From Kitasatospora albolonga (GTDB lineage Bacteria > Actinomycetota > Actinomycetes > Streptomycetales > Streptomycetaceae), in contig CP020563.1 of the NCBI GenBank assembly GCA_002082585.1, positions 310,001 through 374,000 on the forward strand: a DNA stretch of 64,000 bases, given 5' to 3'. Every line of letters starts with the position of its first letter. Position 1 is the stretch's first letter. The position numbers and the translations under genes are program-made. The notes beneath the pieces were generated by a model, which saw nothing but the letters and a program-made list of their open reading frames with translations, was not told the origin of the DNA and made no database searches. This document shows, in pieces, positions 16,977 to 26,700 of the stretch.

Positions 16977-17909
16977 TCAGTTACGGGCGAGCGCCTCTCG
17001 GAGCTCCTTCGCGTCGGGCGGGTTGGCGCCCGCCCGGGAGACGGTGACGGCCGCCGAGGCCACGGCGTGGCGCAGTACGTCGGTGACGGCGTCCCGGCCC
17101 ACCGCGCGCAGCCGGTCCCTGGCCCCGGCGCCGATGAGCCCGTGCGCGGCCAGGGCGTGGAGGGTGCCCGACATGAACGCGTCGCCCGCGCCCACGGTGT
17201 CCACGACCTCGACCGGCGCGGCCCGCACCGCGACCGGCCCGCCGGGCAGCAGGGCCAGGGCCCCGGCACCGCCCCGGGTGACCAGCACGACGGCGGGCCC
17301 GTGCTCCAGCCAGCGGGCGGCGGCCTTCTCCGGCTCCTCCCCCGGGTACAGCCACGCCAGGTCCTCGTCGCTCGCCTTGACCAGGTCGCTCAGCCCGACG
17401 CACTCCTCGACCCGCCGCACGGCCGCGCCGCGTTCCCCCATGAGGGCGGGCCGCACGTTGGGGTCGTAGCTGACGGTCGCGGTGGTCCGGGCGGCCCGCA
17501 CGATCTCCAGCACCGTGGCCGCCCCCGGCTCCGCCACCGCCCCGATCGACCCGGTGTGCACATGGCCCGGCGCGGGTTCCACGGCGACCGGTCCGAGGGT
17601 CCAGCCGACGTCGAACGCGTACGTGGCCTGCCCGGCCGCGTCCAGGGTGACGGCGGCCGACGGGGTCGGGGCCGTACGGCCGTCGGTGCGGACGGTGACT
17701 CCGGCGGAGTCCAGGTGGTCCCGGATGAGCCGCCCGTTCGGGTCGGGGCCGAGCTGGGTGAGAAGGGTGGCCCGGTGGCCGAGCCGGGCGAGGCCGTAGG
17801 CGACGTTGGCGGGGCTGCCGCCGGGGTGGACCCGGTCCTCCCGGTCCGGCTGCCGGACGATGTCGGCGACGCACTCGCCGACGACCAGCAGTTCGCTGTG
17901 GTCGAGCAT
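16977..17909 (-). CDS. PfkB-family carbohydrate kinase, fructokinase-like
   Basis: A 310-residue ribokinase/PfkB-family kinase. The first signature is GGSPANVAYGLARLGHRATLLTQLG near residue 30 (read in two parts) and the second, with the catalytic aspartate, is DTVGAGDAFMSGTL. YDPNVRP in the middle is typical of fructokinases. It phosphorylates a sugar with ATP; the exact sugar cannot be told. The ATG at 17909 has AGGAGAT upstream. It lies before the acyl-chain operon on the same strand, but nothing links them functionally. Confidence 0.86.
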   Translation of the reverse strand: MLDHSELLVVGECVADIVRQPDREDRVHPGGSPANVAYGLARLGHRATLLTQLGPDPNGRLIRDHLDSAGVTVRTDGRTAPTPSAAVTLDAAGQATYAFDVGWTLGPVAVEPAPGHVHTGSIGAVAEPGAATVLEIVRAARTTATVSYDPNVRPALMGERGAAVRRVEECVGLSDLVKASDEDLAWLYPGEEPEKAAARWLEHGPAVVLVTRGGAGALALLPGGPVAVRAAPVEVVDTVGAGDAFMSGTLHALAAHGLIGAGARDRLRAVGRDAVTDVLRHAVASAAVTVSRAGANPPDAKELREALARN

Positions 17910-18083
17910 GGGGGTGGATCTCCTCGGCTGCGGTGATGTGCGGTGTCCTGGCGGGCGGCGCGGCCCCCGCCCCCATTGAGCCCGATCCCGCGCCCCGGCG
18001 GAAGGCGCCCGTGGCGCGGGCGGCCGGTCGGGCACCGATCGGACGCCGGTACGGGGAGAAACGGGCGGGAACGGCCGGCCCCG

Positions 18084-18638
18084 TCAGGCGGACCGCGCCC
18101 GCAGCACCGCGATGACCTCCCGGCACCAGTCCCGGTTGGCGCGCTCGAAGTCCAGGCCCCGGCGGCAGGTCAGATAGGGCCCGATCCGCTCCCCGTACCG
18201 CAGGAACTCCGCCTCCGCCCGCTCTCCGCGCATCCCCTTCAGCAGCGCCTCGAACTGCGCGGCCTTGCCCTCGGCGAACTCCGCCCGTTCGGTGAGCCGC
18301 CCGATCAGCTCGGCGGTGTCGAGGTGGTCGGCCGCCTGGACCTTGACGAGCAGGTCGTCCCGGATGAACGAGGGCTTGGCCGCGACCGTCGCGAACCGCT
18401 CCAGCTCCGCCAGCCCTTCGTCGGTGACCCGGAACAGACGCTTGTTGGGCCGGGCCTCCTGGACGATCTCGCGCCCGGCGACCAGCCCCTCCCTCTCCAG
18501 CCTGGCCAGCTCCGCGTACAGCTGCTGGGGCTGGGCGTGCCAGAAGTTCGCGACGCCCAGGTCGAACGCCTTGGCCAGCTGGTATCCGCTCAGCTCCTCG
18601 TCGAGCAGCGCCGCCAGGACGGCATGGCGCAGGGCCAT
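18084..18638 (-). CDS. PadR-family transcriptional regulator
   Basis: A 184-residue two-part PadR repressor. The N-terminal winged helix (MALRHAVLAALLDEELSGYQ, then ANFWHAQPQQLYAELARLEREGLV) is followed by the C-terminal Vir domain with long helices (AEFAEGKAAQFEALLKGMRGER). The ATG at 18638 is chosen because GGAGG lies 7 nt upstream; the longer frame from 18701 would read through the operator region. It is divergent from the SnoaL-like gene, which it probably controls together with itself. Confidence 0.88.
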   Translation of the reverse strand: MALRHAVLAALLDEELSGYQLAKAFDLGVANFWHAQPQQLYAELARLEREGLVAGREIVQEARPNKRLFRVTDEGLAELERFATVAAKPSFIRDDLLVKVQAADHLDTAELIGRLTERAEFAEGKAAQFEALLKGMRGERAEAEFLRYGERIGPYLTCRRGLDFERANRDWCREVIAVLRARSA

Positions 18639-18693
18639 CGGACCGCCTCCCTCCCGTTCCCGCGCACCCCTGTCCAGGAGTGCGCGGTCCATG

Positions 18694-18732
18694 GTAGTCA
18701 TAAAAGTGACTACTCATATTTATGACTAGTCA
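18694..18732. promoter_or_regulatory. Probable PadR operator, two inverted repeats
   Basis: GTAGTCA and TGACTAC flank TAAAAG (18694-18713), and 10 bp further the palindrome TGACTAGTCA (18723-18732) repeats the same half-site. The pair lies in an A/T-rich gap between the padR and SnoaL-like genes. Confidence 0.72.
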
Positions 18733-18764
18733 CTTTCTTGACCGGCCATCTTCGAGGAGACGTC

Positions 18765-19190
18765 ATGACCACCGCAGTGGACCGCTTCCGCACCGCCGTC
18801 AACACCCGCGACCTCGGCGCCCTGGAGGACCTGTTCACCGAGGACATCCGGTTCTACAGCCCGGTGAAGTTCACCCCGTTCGAGGGCCGGCCGATGGTGC
18901 TGGGACTCTTCGGGGTCCTCCTGCGCACCTTCGAGGACTTCCGTTACGTCGGAGAGTTCGCGGGCACGGCGCAGACCAGCGCCGACGGGGCCGAGGCCCC
19001 GGCAGCGGTCCTCCTCTTCCGGGCCACCGTGAACGGCCGGGAGATCCACGGCATCGACCTGGTCCACCTCGGCGAGGACGGGCGGATCAAGGAGTTCACC
19101 GTGATGGTCCGCCCCCAGTCCGCCGTCCACACGCTCAGCGAGGCGGTCCTCGCCGGGCTCGTCGCCGACGGACTGGTCCCCGCGCCGTAA
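18765..19190 (+). CDS. SnoaL-like / NTF2-fold protein
   Basis: A 141-residue small alpha+beta-barrel protein: DRFRTAVNTRDLGALEDLF then EDIRFYSPVKFTPFEGR is the usual SnoaL start, and the later HGIDLVHLGEDGRIKEFTVMVRP strand pair closes the fold. Members act as isomerases, hydrolases or binding proteins; no catalytic assignment can be made. The ATG at 18765 follows GAGGAGA. It faces padR across the operator, so it is a likely PadR target and may handle the compound that PadR senses. Confidence 0.82.
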   Translation: MTTAVDRFRTAVNTRDLGALEDLFTEDIRFYSPVKFTPFEGRPMVLGLFGVLLRTFEDFRYVGEFAGTAQTSADGAEAPAAVLLFRATVNGREIHGIDLVHLGEDGRIKEFTVMVRPQSAVHTLSEAVLAGLVADGLVPAP

Positions 19191-19196
19191 CCGCGC

Positions 19197-20078
19197 CTAC
19201 CGCGTCCGGGGCGCCTCCAGCGCGTCCGCGACCAGGCCGAGGAAGCGGGCGTGGTCGCGGGGCCCGTACAGCGGCTCCGGGTTCCACGGCACGACCGGCG
19301 CCGAGCCGTCACCGTCCCCACGCAGCTCGTCGAGCGGGGCGGCGTGGGCGCGGATGTCGGTGAGGATCACGTCGGGGCGCAGCGCGAAGGTCTCCGCCCG
19401 GCCGAGGGTGGACCAGTTGGCCCCGGGGCCGGGGGCCGGTTCCACCAGCTGGACGCCCAGCTCGGTGAGGACGCGCAGCTCGGGCCACATCCCGGGGCGC
19501 GCCACATGGGCCTGGTCGGGACCGGCCGGGGAGAGGGCGACCACACGGCGGGCGCCGGCCGGGCCGGTGGCGGTGAGCGTCCGCAGCCGGTCCCGGGCGG
19601 CGTCGAGGTCGGCGTCGGCGTCCGCGCGGTCCTCGGCGCCGAGCGAGCGGGCCAGTTCGGCGAACCGGTCGCCGATCTCACCGAACGTACGGGCCTGGCT
19701 CACATCGATGACGACGACCGGGACCCGCTCCTCCAGCGGCTTGGCGGTCTCCGGCGCCAGCCCGTAGACATGGCCGCCGCCGTAGCTCACGGCCACCACC
19801 AGATCCGGCCGACCGTCCAGCAGCCGCTCCACGTCGAGCGCGGCCCCGGCGCCGACGTAGGCGACCTCGTCCAGCGGAAGCGTCCCGGTCTTGGCGCGGT
19901 CGGGCTCGGGGCCGTCGTGGTCGGAGCCGAAGACCGCCTGCGGCCGGATGCCGAGGCCCCAGAGCGTCGCCCCGGCCTGGACGTAGGCGAGCACCCGCCC
20001 GGGCCGTCGCGGGGCCGTCGACAGCTGGCCCCGGTCGTCGGAGAAACGCCATTCGCTCTGTTCCGTCACGTCACACAC
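19197..20078 (-). CDS. ABC-type binding-protein fold, lacking a signal peptide
   Basis: About 293 residues of the FecB/TroA class: GRVLAYVQAGATLWGLGIRP, then DLVVAVSYGGGHVYGL, VVVIDVSQARTFGEIGDRFAELAR and a second lobe with RAETFALRPDVILTDIRA. Family members usually bind iron-siderophores outside the cell, but here the N-terminus (VTEQSEWRFSDDRG) has no hydrophobic signal or lipobox, and no permease or ATPase is adjacent. It is either a cytosolic binding protein or enzyme accessory, or has lost export. Start is uncertain between GTG 20078 and GTG 20069. Confidence 0.72.
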   Translation of the reverse strand: MCDVTEQSEWRFSDDRGQLSTAPRRPGRVLAYVQAGATLWGLGIRPQAVFGSDHDGPEPDRAKTGTLPLDEVAYVGAGAALDVERLLDGRPDLVVAVSYGGGHVYGLAPETAKPLEERVPVVVIDVSQARTFGEIGDRFAELARSLGAEDRADADADLDAARDRLRTLTATGPAGARRVVALSPAGPDQAHVARPGMWPELRVLTELGVQLVEPAPGPGANWSTLGRAETFALRPDVILTDIRAHAAPLDELRGDGDGSAPVVPWNPEPLYGPRDHARFLGLVADALEAPRTR

Positions 20079-20120
20079 GCCCCTTTACCACCGACTGCCG
20101 TACCGCTTGTGCGAGTTCGT

Positions 20121-20142
20121 ACAGGTGTACCTGCCCACCTGT
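20121..20142. promoter_or_regulatory. Inverted repeat in a divergent gap
   Basis: ACAGGTG and CACCTGT, seven-base perfect arms with an eight-base spacer that itself contains ACCTG, lie 43 nt upstream of the binding-protein-like gene and 155 nt before the protease. It may be an operator; the regulator is unknown. Confidence 0.4.
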
Positions 20143-20296
20143 TCACCGCCACACCCCTCGGCCCGGCATCATCCTTCCTGCCAGCCGGTATCGGGTGTGA
20201 CGGGCGCCGGAGTTCACCGGGTGTTAGAAAGGAGACACGTTCGGCAAACCCGGGTGGCGCCCTCCGCCCGGCCTCTCCGGCTGGAGACAACTCCCC

Positions 20297-21127
20297 ATGC
20301 GCGCAACCGTCCTGAAAGCGGCTCTGGCCGTCGGCATCGCCGCGTCCCTCTGCGCCGCCCCGTTCCTCGACGGCAGGTCCGCGAGCGCCCCGGCGGCGGG
20401 AGGGGCGGGCTGTCCCGTGGTCGACGTCCTGGTCGTCCATACGCCGAAGGCAGCGGAGCGGGTCGGCGGGGAGCACCGGGTCCCGGCGTCGGCCCAGCGG
20501 ATCGCGACCCGGATGAACCGCTCGCTCGCGGCGGGCGGGCTCTGCGGGACCATCAGGGTCATCCACCCCTACACGGCGAGGGACTACGACGGTTCGGAGG
20601 AGTTCCGCGCCGCGTACGCCGTCCTCAAGGACCACACCTCGGGGCTCGGGCGCCAGGTGCACGAGCAGCGCGAGCGGTACGGCGCCGATCTGGTGACGCT
20701 CGTCGTGGAGCGGGCGCAGCGGGGCGGCGGCACCGCCGACTACACGCCCGCGCTCGACAGCTCCACCGACGAGTACGCGTACGCGGTCGTCGAGGTCGAC
20801 GGCATCGAGCTGGATTCGGCGAGCCACGAGATCGGGCACAACCTGGGCCTCGCCCATGACCGTACGACACTGGCGGCAGGCGCCGAAGGGGCGATGCGGG
20901 TGAGCCGTACCCGCCCCTACAACACCGGCTGGATCACCGAGGACGGCACGCACTACACCCTCATGGCGTACCGCGCCTCGTGCGGCGCGCACTGCAAGCG
21001 CATCAGCCGGTTCTCCAGCGCGAAGGGGAGCTGGAAGGGGCACCGGCTCGGGGACGCGTCGAACGACAGTGTGCGGGTGCTGCGCGAGACGATGCCGATC
21101 GTCGCCGGTTACCGTTCGAAGAGCTGA
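20297..21127 (+). CDS. Secreted metzincin-type zinc metalloprotease
   Basis: A 276-residue exported protein: residues 1-32 are a Sec signal peptide (RATVLKAALAVGIAASLCAA). The zinc site is HEIGHNLGLAHD, with His177, Glu178, His181 and His187 (the extended HExxHxxGxxH of metzincins), and LMAYR downstream fits the Met-turn. The cysteines in the C-terminal third probably form disulfides outside the cell. GGAGA lies 8 nt before the ATG. It resembles M12B/reprolysin-like bacterial proteases; the substrate is unknown. Confidence 0.87.
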   Translation: MRATVLKAALAVGIAASLCAAPFLDGRSASAPAAGGAGCPVVDVLVVHTPKAAERVGGEHRVPASAQRIATRMNRSLAAGGLCGTIRVIHPYTARDYDGSEEFRAAYAVLKDHTSGLGRQVHEQRERYGADLVTLVVERAQRGGGTADYTPALDSSTDEYAYAVVEVDGIELDSASHEIGHNLGLAHDRTTLAAGAEGAMRVSRTRPYNTGWITEDGTHYTLMAYRASCGAHCKRISRFSSAKGSWKGHRLGDASNDSVRVLRETMPIVAGYRSKS

Positions 21128-21222
21128 CCTCCCGGGCCCCGTCACTGCCGATCGGGCCCGCTCCGGCATGCTCCGTAACGACCTCACGGACCGTCATGAA
21201 CCGTCACGACAAGGACCCCGCC

Positions 21223-22233
21223 ATGGAACGCATGCGCGCCGCGCGCCTGCACCTGCCCACCCGCACGCTCTCCGTCCAGGAGGTGGCGAGGCCGGTACCG
21301 GGTCCGGGCGAGGTGCTGGTGAAGGTGGGGGCCGCCGGGGTCTGTCTCTCCGATGTGCATCTCGTCGACGGCACGCTGACCCCCCTGTATCTGGAGGGCG
21401 ACCGGGTCACGCTGGGCCATGAGGTGGCCGGGACGGTCGACACGCTCGGCCCCGGGGTCACCGGCTGGACGGCCGGGCAGCGGGTGGTGCTCCAGGCGGG
21501 CGAGCGGCGCGGGGGCCGGACGCACACCCGGGGTGTCGACTACGACGGCGGCTGGGCCGAGTACGCCCTCGCCTCGGCCACCACCCTCGTCGCCCTGCCC
21601 AGTACGCTCCCCCTCGACCAGGCGGCGATCATCCCGGACGCGGTCTCCACCCCCTGGGCGGCGGTGACCGGCACCGGTGACGTACGCCCGGCGCAGGCCG
21701 TCGGGGTCTGGGGCGCGGGCGGGCTCGGCGCGCACGCCGTGCAGCTGCTGCGGGCCGTGGGCGCGTACCCGGTGATCGCGGTGGACCCGGCCCCGGCGGC
21801 CCGCGGCCGGGCCCTGCACTTCGGGGCCGACCTGGCGCTGGACTCCGGCGACCCGCTCCTGCGCGAACAGGTGCTCGGGGCGACGGGCGGGGCCGGTCTG
21901 GAGGCGGCCTTCGACTTCGCGGGCGCTCCCCCGGTGCGGGAGCAGGCGCTGAGTGTGCTGGCGCCCAAGGGGCGGCTGGTTCTGGTGGGGCTAAGCGACC
22001 AGCCGCTGACGGTCGACCGCTCCACCCGCTTCAGCTATCTCCAGCACCGCATCCTGGGCCACTACGGCTCCGAGGAACACCATGTGGCGCAGCTGGTCCG
22101 GCTGGCGGAGGGCGGGCGGCTGGACTTCTCGCGGTCGGTCACCGACGTACTGCCGCTGGAGGAGGCGGCGACGGCGGTGCGGCGGATGGAGACGAAGGAG
22201 GGCGATCCGGTCCGCCTCATTCTGCGGCCGTAA
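21223..22233 (+). CDS. Zinc-type MDR alcohol dehydrogenase
   Basis: A 336-residue medium-chain dehydrogenase. The N-terminal GroES-like half has the zinc-ligand cysteine in AAGVCLSDVHLVDG and TLGHEVAGTV; the Rossmann half has VGVWGAGGLGAHAVQLLRAVGA. The structural-zinc cysteine cluster of classical alcohol dehydrogenases is missing: in its place is GERRGGRTHTRGVDYDGG, so only the catalytic zinc may be present. The ATG at 21223 follows AAGGA by 7 nt; an ATG at 21196 is an alternative. Substrate unknown. Its end overlaps the convergent membrane-protein gene by 17 bp. Confidence 0.86.
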   Translation: MERMRAARLHLPTRTLSVQEVARPVPGPGEVLVKVGAAGVCLSDVHLVDGTLTPLYLEGDRVTLGHEVAGTVDTLGPGVTGWTAGQRVVLQAGERRGGRTHTRGVDYDGGWAEYALASATTLVALPSTLPLDQAAIIPDAVSTPWAAVTGTGDVRPAQAVGVWGAGGLGAHAVQLLRAVGAYPVIAVDPAPAARGRALHFGADLALDSGDPLLREQVLGATGGAGLEAAFDFAGAPPVREQALSVLAPKGRLVLVGLSDQPLTVDRSTRFSYLQHRILGHYGSEEHHVAQLVRLAEGGRLDFSRSVTDVLPLEEAATAVRRMETKEGDPVRLILRP

Positions 22234-23260
22234 CGTTTTCCCGCTCCGCGGCCCGGGCGTTCTCCCCCTCCGGCTCCGGCCGGTGCAGCTCCACGTTGAA
22301 CTGGGCCCCGGCGAGCAGGGAGAGGTTGGCGAACCAGACCCAGATCAGGAAGACGACCAGGCCCGCGAGGGAGCCGTAGAGCCTGCTGTAGCTGCCGATC
22401 TGGGTCGCGTACAGCGCGAAGAGCGCCGATGCGGTCAGCCAGAGGAACGCTGCCAGGACCCCGCCGGGCAGGCCCCGGCGGATACCGCGCGCGGAGCGCG
22501 GCCCGGTGCTGAAGAGGACGACGATCAGGCAGGCGACGAGGCAGAGCAGCACCGGCCACTTCAGGACCATCCACAGGGTCTGGCCCTCGTGGGGCAGGCC
22601 GATGTGGCGGCCGAGCCAGCGGGCCAGCGGGCCGGTCAGGACGAGGGCGAGGGCGCTGGTCATCAGCAGGAGGAGGAGCCCGATCGCCGAGACGACGATG
22701 ATGTGCGCCTGCCGCAGGGGCGGGCGGTTGTCCTGGACGTCGTGCATGGCGTGCATCGCGCGGCGGAAGACCGCGAGGTAGCTGCACGCGGACCAGACGG
22801 CGCTGACGGAGCCGGTGCCGACGAGCAGCCAGACGGCGGTGCGCTGCTCGGTCGCCGCCTCCAGCGGTCTGCGCAGCGCCTCACCGGACTCGGCGGGGGC
22901 GAAGGCGGTGATGTCGGCGATCAGGGCGGTGGTCGCGTCGGGGTTGGCCAGGCCGATCACGGAGACGGTGACCAGGAGGGCCGGGAGCAGGGCGAGGATG
23001 GCGTAGTAGGTGAGGGCGGCGGCCCAGTCGGTGATGTCGTCGTTCCACAGCGAGACCGGGGTGCGGCGCAGGGCGGTGAGCCAGTGGCGCGGTGTGCCGG
23101 GGCGGCCGGTGGCGGGAGCGGTGCGTTCCGCGGCTGCGGCGGTCTGGGTGGGCAAGCTGGTACTCCGGGGACGTGGTCGGACGCGGCGGGCGGGGTGCTC
23201 GTCCGTCGGACGCCCCGGCTTGTCTCGATCCTCTCCTGCCACGTCCTGGCCCGGACACAC
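22217..23260 (-). CDS. YihY/BrkB-family integral membrane protein
   Basis: A 347-residue membrane protein with about six transmembrane helices. The family core is visible in DDITDWAAALTYYAILALLP, SAVWSACSYLAVFRRAMHAMHDV, and GSYSRLYGSLAGLVVFLIWVWFAN. Once named ribonuclease BN in error, this family has no settled function; roles in transport or envelope integrity have been suggested. The N-terminal 55 residues are charged, proline-rich and probably cytosolic. The GTG start at 23260 is provisional; GTG 23242 is possible. Confidence 0.86.
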   Translation of the reverse strand: MCPGQDVAGEDRDKPGRPTDEHPARRVRPRPRSTSLPTQTAAAAERTAPATGRPGTPRHWLTALRRTPVSLWNDDITDWAAALTYYAILALLPALLVTVSVIGLANPDATTALIADITAFAPAESGEALRRPLEAATEQRTAVWLLVGTGSVSAVWSACSYLAVFRRAMHAMHDVQDNRPPLRQAHIIVVSAIGLLLLLMTSALALVLTGPLARWLGRHIGLPHEGQTLWMVLKWPVLLCLVACLIVVLFSTGPRSARGIRRGLPGGVLAAFLWLTASALFALYATQIGSYSRLYGSLAGLVVFLIWVWFANLSLLAGAQFNVELHRPEPEGENARAAERENVTAAE

Positions 23261-23293
23261 CTCCCCCGGCCGTACGGCCTCCCGGGGGTCCCG

Positions 23294-23611
23294 TCAGTCG
23301 TTGACGGCCGTGAGCAGGACCACCGCGTCCTGGAGGGCCAGCAGCCCGTGGCGCTCCTGCGGGATCGGGTGGAGCGTTCCGGCGGGGAGCTCGGTGTCGC
23401 CGGAGGCGGCGGTGAGGCGGACCGTGCCGCGCAGCACCAGGAGGGAGGCGGCGGGCGGCGCGTTGTGCTCGTCGAGCGCCGAGCCGGAGGTGAGCGCGAT
23501 CACCGTCTGGCGCAGGGGCGGTTCCTGGACGAGGAGGTGGGCGCTGCGGCCGTGCGCGGAGGCGCGGGCGGCGGTCAGGTGCTCCTCGGCGAGTGCGTTG
23601 AGGTCGTCCAT
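23294..23611 (-). CDS. Small cupin-domain protein
   Basis: A 105-residue single-domain beta-barrel protein: RQTVIALTSGSALDEHNAPPAASLLVLRGTVRL and LPAGTLHPIPQERHGLLALQD follow the two cupin motifs (read as separate strands), though the metal ligands are only partly conserved. It may bind a small ligand or metal. ATG 23611 is chosen; GTG 23620 is an alternative, and neither has a strong ribosome binding site. Confidence 0.78.
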   Translation of the reverse strand: MDDLNALAEEHLTAARASAHGRSAHLLVQEPPLRQTVIALTSGSALDEHNAPPAASLLVLRGTVRLTAASGDTELPAGTLHPIPQERHGLLALQDAVVLLTAVND

Positions 23612-23651
23612 GGTGCCCACTCTGCCGCAGGGCCCGCCGCCCCGCGAACCT

Positions 23652-23686
23652 GAGAGGCGCCTCCCGCCGGGCGGGAGGCGCCTCTC
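23652..23686 (-). terminator. Strong hairpin terminator after the GH87-type gene
   Basis: Perfect 17-bp arms (beginning GAGAGGCGCCTCCC) around a single central base, between the glucanase stop and the cupin gene, both on the minus strand. Confidence 0.75.
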
Positions 23687-23706
23687 CGTGGGACCCGGTT
23701 CTCCCT

Positions 23707-23756
23707 CGCCGGGTTCTGCTTCGCTACGGTTCGCCGGGTTCCGCTTCGCTACGGGT
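23707..23756. repeat. 25-bp tandem duplication at the 3' end of the GH87-type gene
   Basis: Two adjacent copies starting CGCCGGGTT and containing GCTTCGCTACGG differ at two positions. The second copy overlaps the last codons and stop of the glucanase gene; the first lies just after it. Confidence 0.7.
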
Positions 23757-26700
23757 TGATGTCGATCCGGAAGGTGGAGGTGGTGTTCCGGATGTCCTGG
23801 GCGTTGCCGCTGAGCCTCAGCCGGTTGAAGGTGACCTCGCCGACCGCGGGCCCCTGCCCCGCCTCCGGCATCTCGTTGGCCCAGAGTCCGAAGCCGGACT
23901 TGGCGTCGAAGGCGTCACCGCTCTTGCGCGCACCGGAGATGGAGATGTCGGTGAGCACGGTGTCCTTGATCGGGAACTGCGGCTGTCCGCCGACGTAGTT
24001 CGTCTGGAACATGATCCCGCTGTACGTCGGATCGACGATGTCCACGTTCGAGATCCGGATGCCCTGGAACACCTTGGAGGCGGAGAAGAGCCAGATCCCG
24101 GGGAAGGTCTGCGATCCCCAGAAGTGGCCGCCGGACCGGACGATCGAGACGTTCTCGATCCTTGTCGGCCGGGTCCCGAAGCCGTTCATCGGGTAGCCGA
24201 AGTCCAGCGAGCTGACCGTGATCCCGGAGTAGACCAGGGTGTCGGCGATGTGGATGTTGCGGAAGGTGTTGTCGTAGCCGCCGTAGACGGCCACGCCCGC
24301 CGCGCGCCAGGTCAGGATCGAGGTCAGGTTCTCGTAGACGTTGTTCTTCATGTCCGCTCCCCCGGCGTCGATCGCCGAGAAGAGCGCGAAGCTGTCGTCA
24401 CCGGTGGCACGCGCCTCGTTGTTGGTCACGAGGTTGTCCGTGGACCCGTTGGTCATGTTGATGCCGTCGGCGAACATGTTGCGGATGCGGGAGTTCCTGA
24501 TGGTGATGTTGTCGGTGTTGGCGCCCCAGTAGAGGCACACCATGTGCTCGTTCCAGATGTTGTCGATGACGATGTCCGACACATTGGCGAAGTCGAACAC
24601 CTTGCCGGGTCCGTCGATGCGGGAGGTGTAGTTGCCGAAGTAGGCGAAGTTCGCGAACGAGGACCCCTTGGCACTGGCCTCGGCCCGGAAGCCGATGTCG
24701 GTGTTGTCCTGTGTGGCGGGGGCGTTGAACCGGGTGTACCAGGGCCCGGCGCCGACCACCTCGACGGCCTTGCCGTACACCTGGAACTTGCTCGCCGTGC
24801 TGTACTCCCCCGGCGGCAGGTAGACGCCGGCCAGGTTTCCGGTGGTGTCCATGCGGACCCGGTCCAGGGCGTTCTGGACGTCCTGGTGGGTGAACCCGGC
24901 GGGCACGGTGTAGGTGGCGGGGTCCGGGTTGGCGACCGGTGCGACCTGCTCCAGACTGATGAAGTCGATCGCGTACGTGGTGGAGTTGGCGGCGTCCTTC
25001 TGGAGCCGGATCTTGGCTCCCGCCGGGACGGTCCGGCCCAGCATGACGTTGGCCTCGTCGTAGATGTGGCGGGGTGCCCCGGCGCTCGGGGAGTTGCCGG
25101 GCGCGGCCTCGTTCCCGTACAGCCAGGCGTACTTGGAGGTGAGGTCGATCGCCTTGAGGAAGGTGCCGTCCACGTAGATGTTCAGCGTGGAGTCGATGCC
25201 CCCGCCGCCCGGGGCGTCCGGGATGGAGAACCGGGTGACCAGGGTGTTGGTGGACTTGCGGGTGGTGAACTCCACGTAGTTGCCGGTGCTGTCGAGGGTG
25301 ACGGCCTTGCGGCCCGACGCCTCGCCCGCGATGTCGCCGACGGTCCTGTTGGGGCCGACGACCCGGGCGCCGCCGCCCGTGGTGCCGTCCTCCGCCTCGT
25401 ACATGTCGTACGGCATGTGGGCGCCGCGTCCGACGAAGAGGGGTTCGGTGGAGGTGTTGTTCTCGCGCTTGACGGGGAGTTCGTTGGCGTCGGCCGCGAG
25501 GACGGTGCGCAGGGTGTACGAGCCGTTGGCGGCGGTCCAGGTGCCGAGGGTGACGGGTGCGGTGGTGGCGCCCGGGGCGATGGTCCCGTTGTGTGCTCCG
25601 GTGAAGGTCTTCACGGTGGCGCCCCGGGAGTCGATGAGCGTGAGCGTGATGCCGTGGCCGCCGCTCGCGGAGGCGATGGTGCCCTGGTTCCTGATGGCGA
25701 CGGAGAAGGTGACCGTGTCTCCGGCGGCCGGGGCGGAGGGCGAGGTGGTGACGGCCGCCGCGACCAGGTCGGAACTGGAGACCGGCCGCACGACCAGCGG
25801 GGAGGCGGCCGTGTAGGTGTTGTCGGTCTCGTTCTGCTCGATGATCTCGTTCTCCGGGTCGGCGACCGCGCTCAGGACGTAACTGCCCGCGGCCTGGGCG
25901 CCGATGGATGCGCTGGCCTGGGTGGAGGCACCGGCGGCCAGGGCGCCGACACTGCCGGTGGCGACCTTGGAGCCGCCGAGCCGGAACTCGACCTTGCTCG
26001 CCGGGGCGGCGAGCGCGCCGGAGTTGCGGACGGTGGCGGTCAGGGTGATGGCGTCGGACTCGACCGGGGTGGCGGGCGACGCGGTGATGCCGGTGATCCG
26101 GAGGTCGGGGTTGGCCGCCGGGGCGCCCAGCACCTGGAACTCGGCGACCTGGCCCGCGCCGGAGCCGCTGTTGGCGGTGAACTTCAGCTGGACGTCGGCG
26201 ATACGGGCGGCGACCGGGATGGTCACCGTGTTGCCGCTCGCCGGGCTGAAGGCGTAGTCCCGGGCCGCGACCAGGGAGTTGAAGGAGGAGGAGCTCTGCT
26301 CCCGGCCCAGGACCTCGATGCGCTGGGTGCGCGGGCCCCAGCTGCTGTCCGGGTTGAGCTTGACGACGACGCTCTGTGTGTCGGCGTTGGAGCCGAGCCG
26401 GACGGTGAGCGTGTTCGGGTAACTCCCGCCCGCGCCCTCCCAGTAGGTGGCGGTGCTGTTGTCGTTGGCGTGGGCGGCGACGTAGGTGTGCACCACCGAG
26501 GAGGCCGTGATCGGCTTGTTGACCGCGAGGTTGGAGGCGGCGCCCGTGGAGCCGTTGCGGGTCACGGTGTTGCTGTCGGTGGAAACGTTTCCGGCCGCGT
26601 CCTTGGCCCGGACGGTGTAGCTGACCGTGGCGGTGGCCGGCTGGGTGTCGGTGTACGTCAGCACGTTGCCCGCGACCGAGCCGCGCAGCACGTTGTTGGC

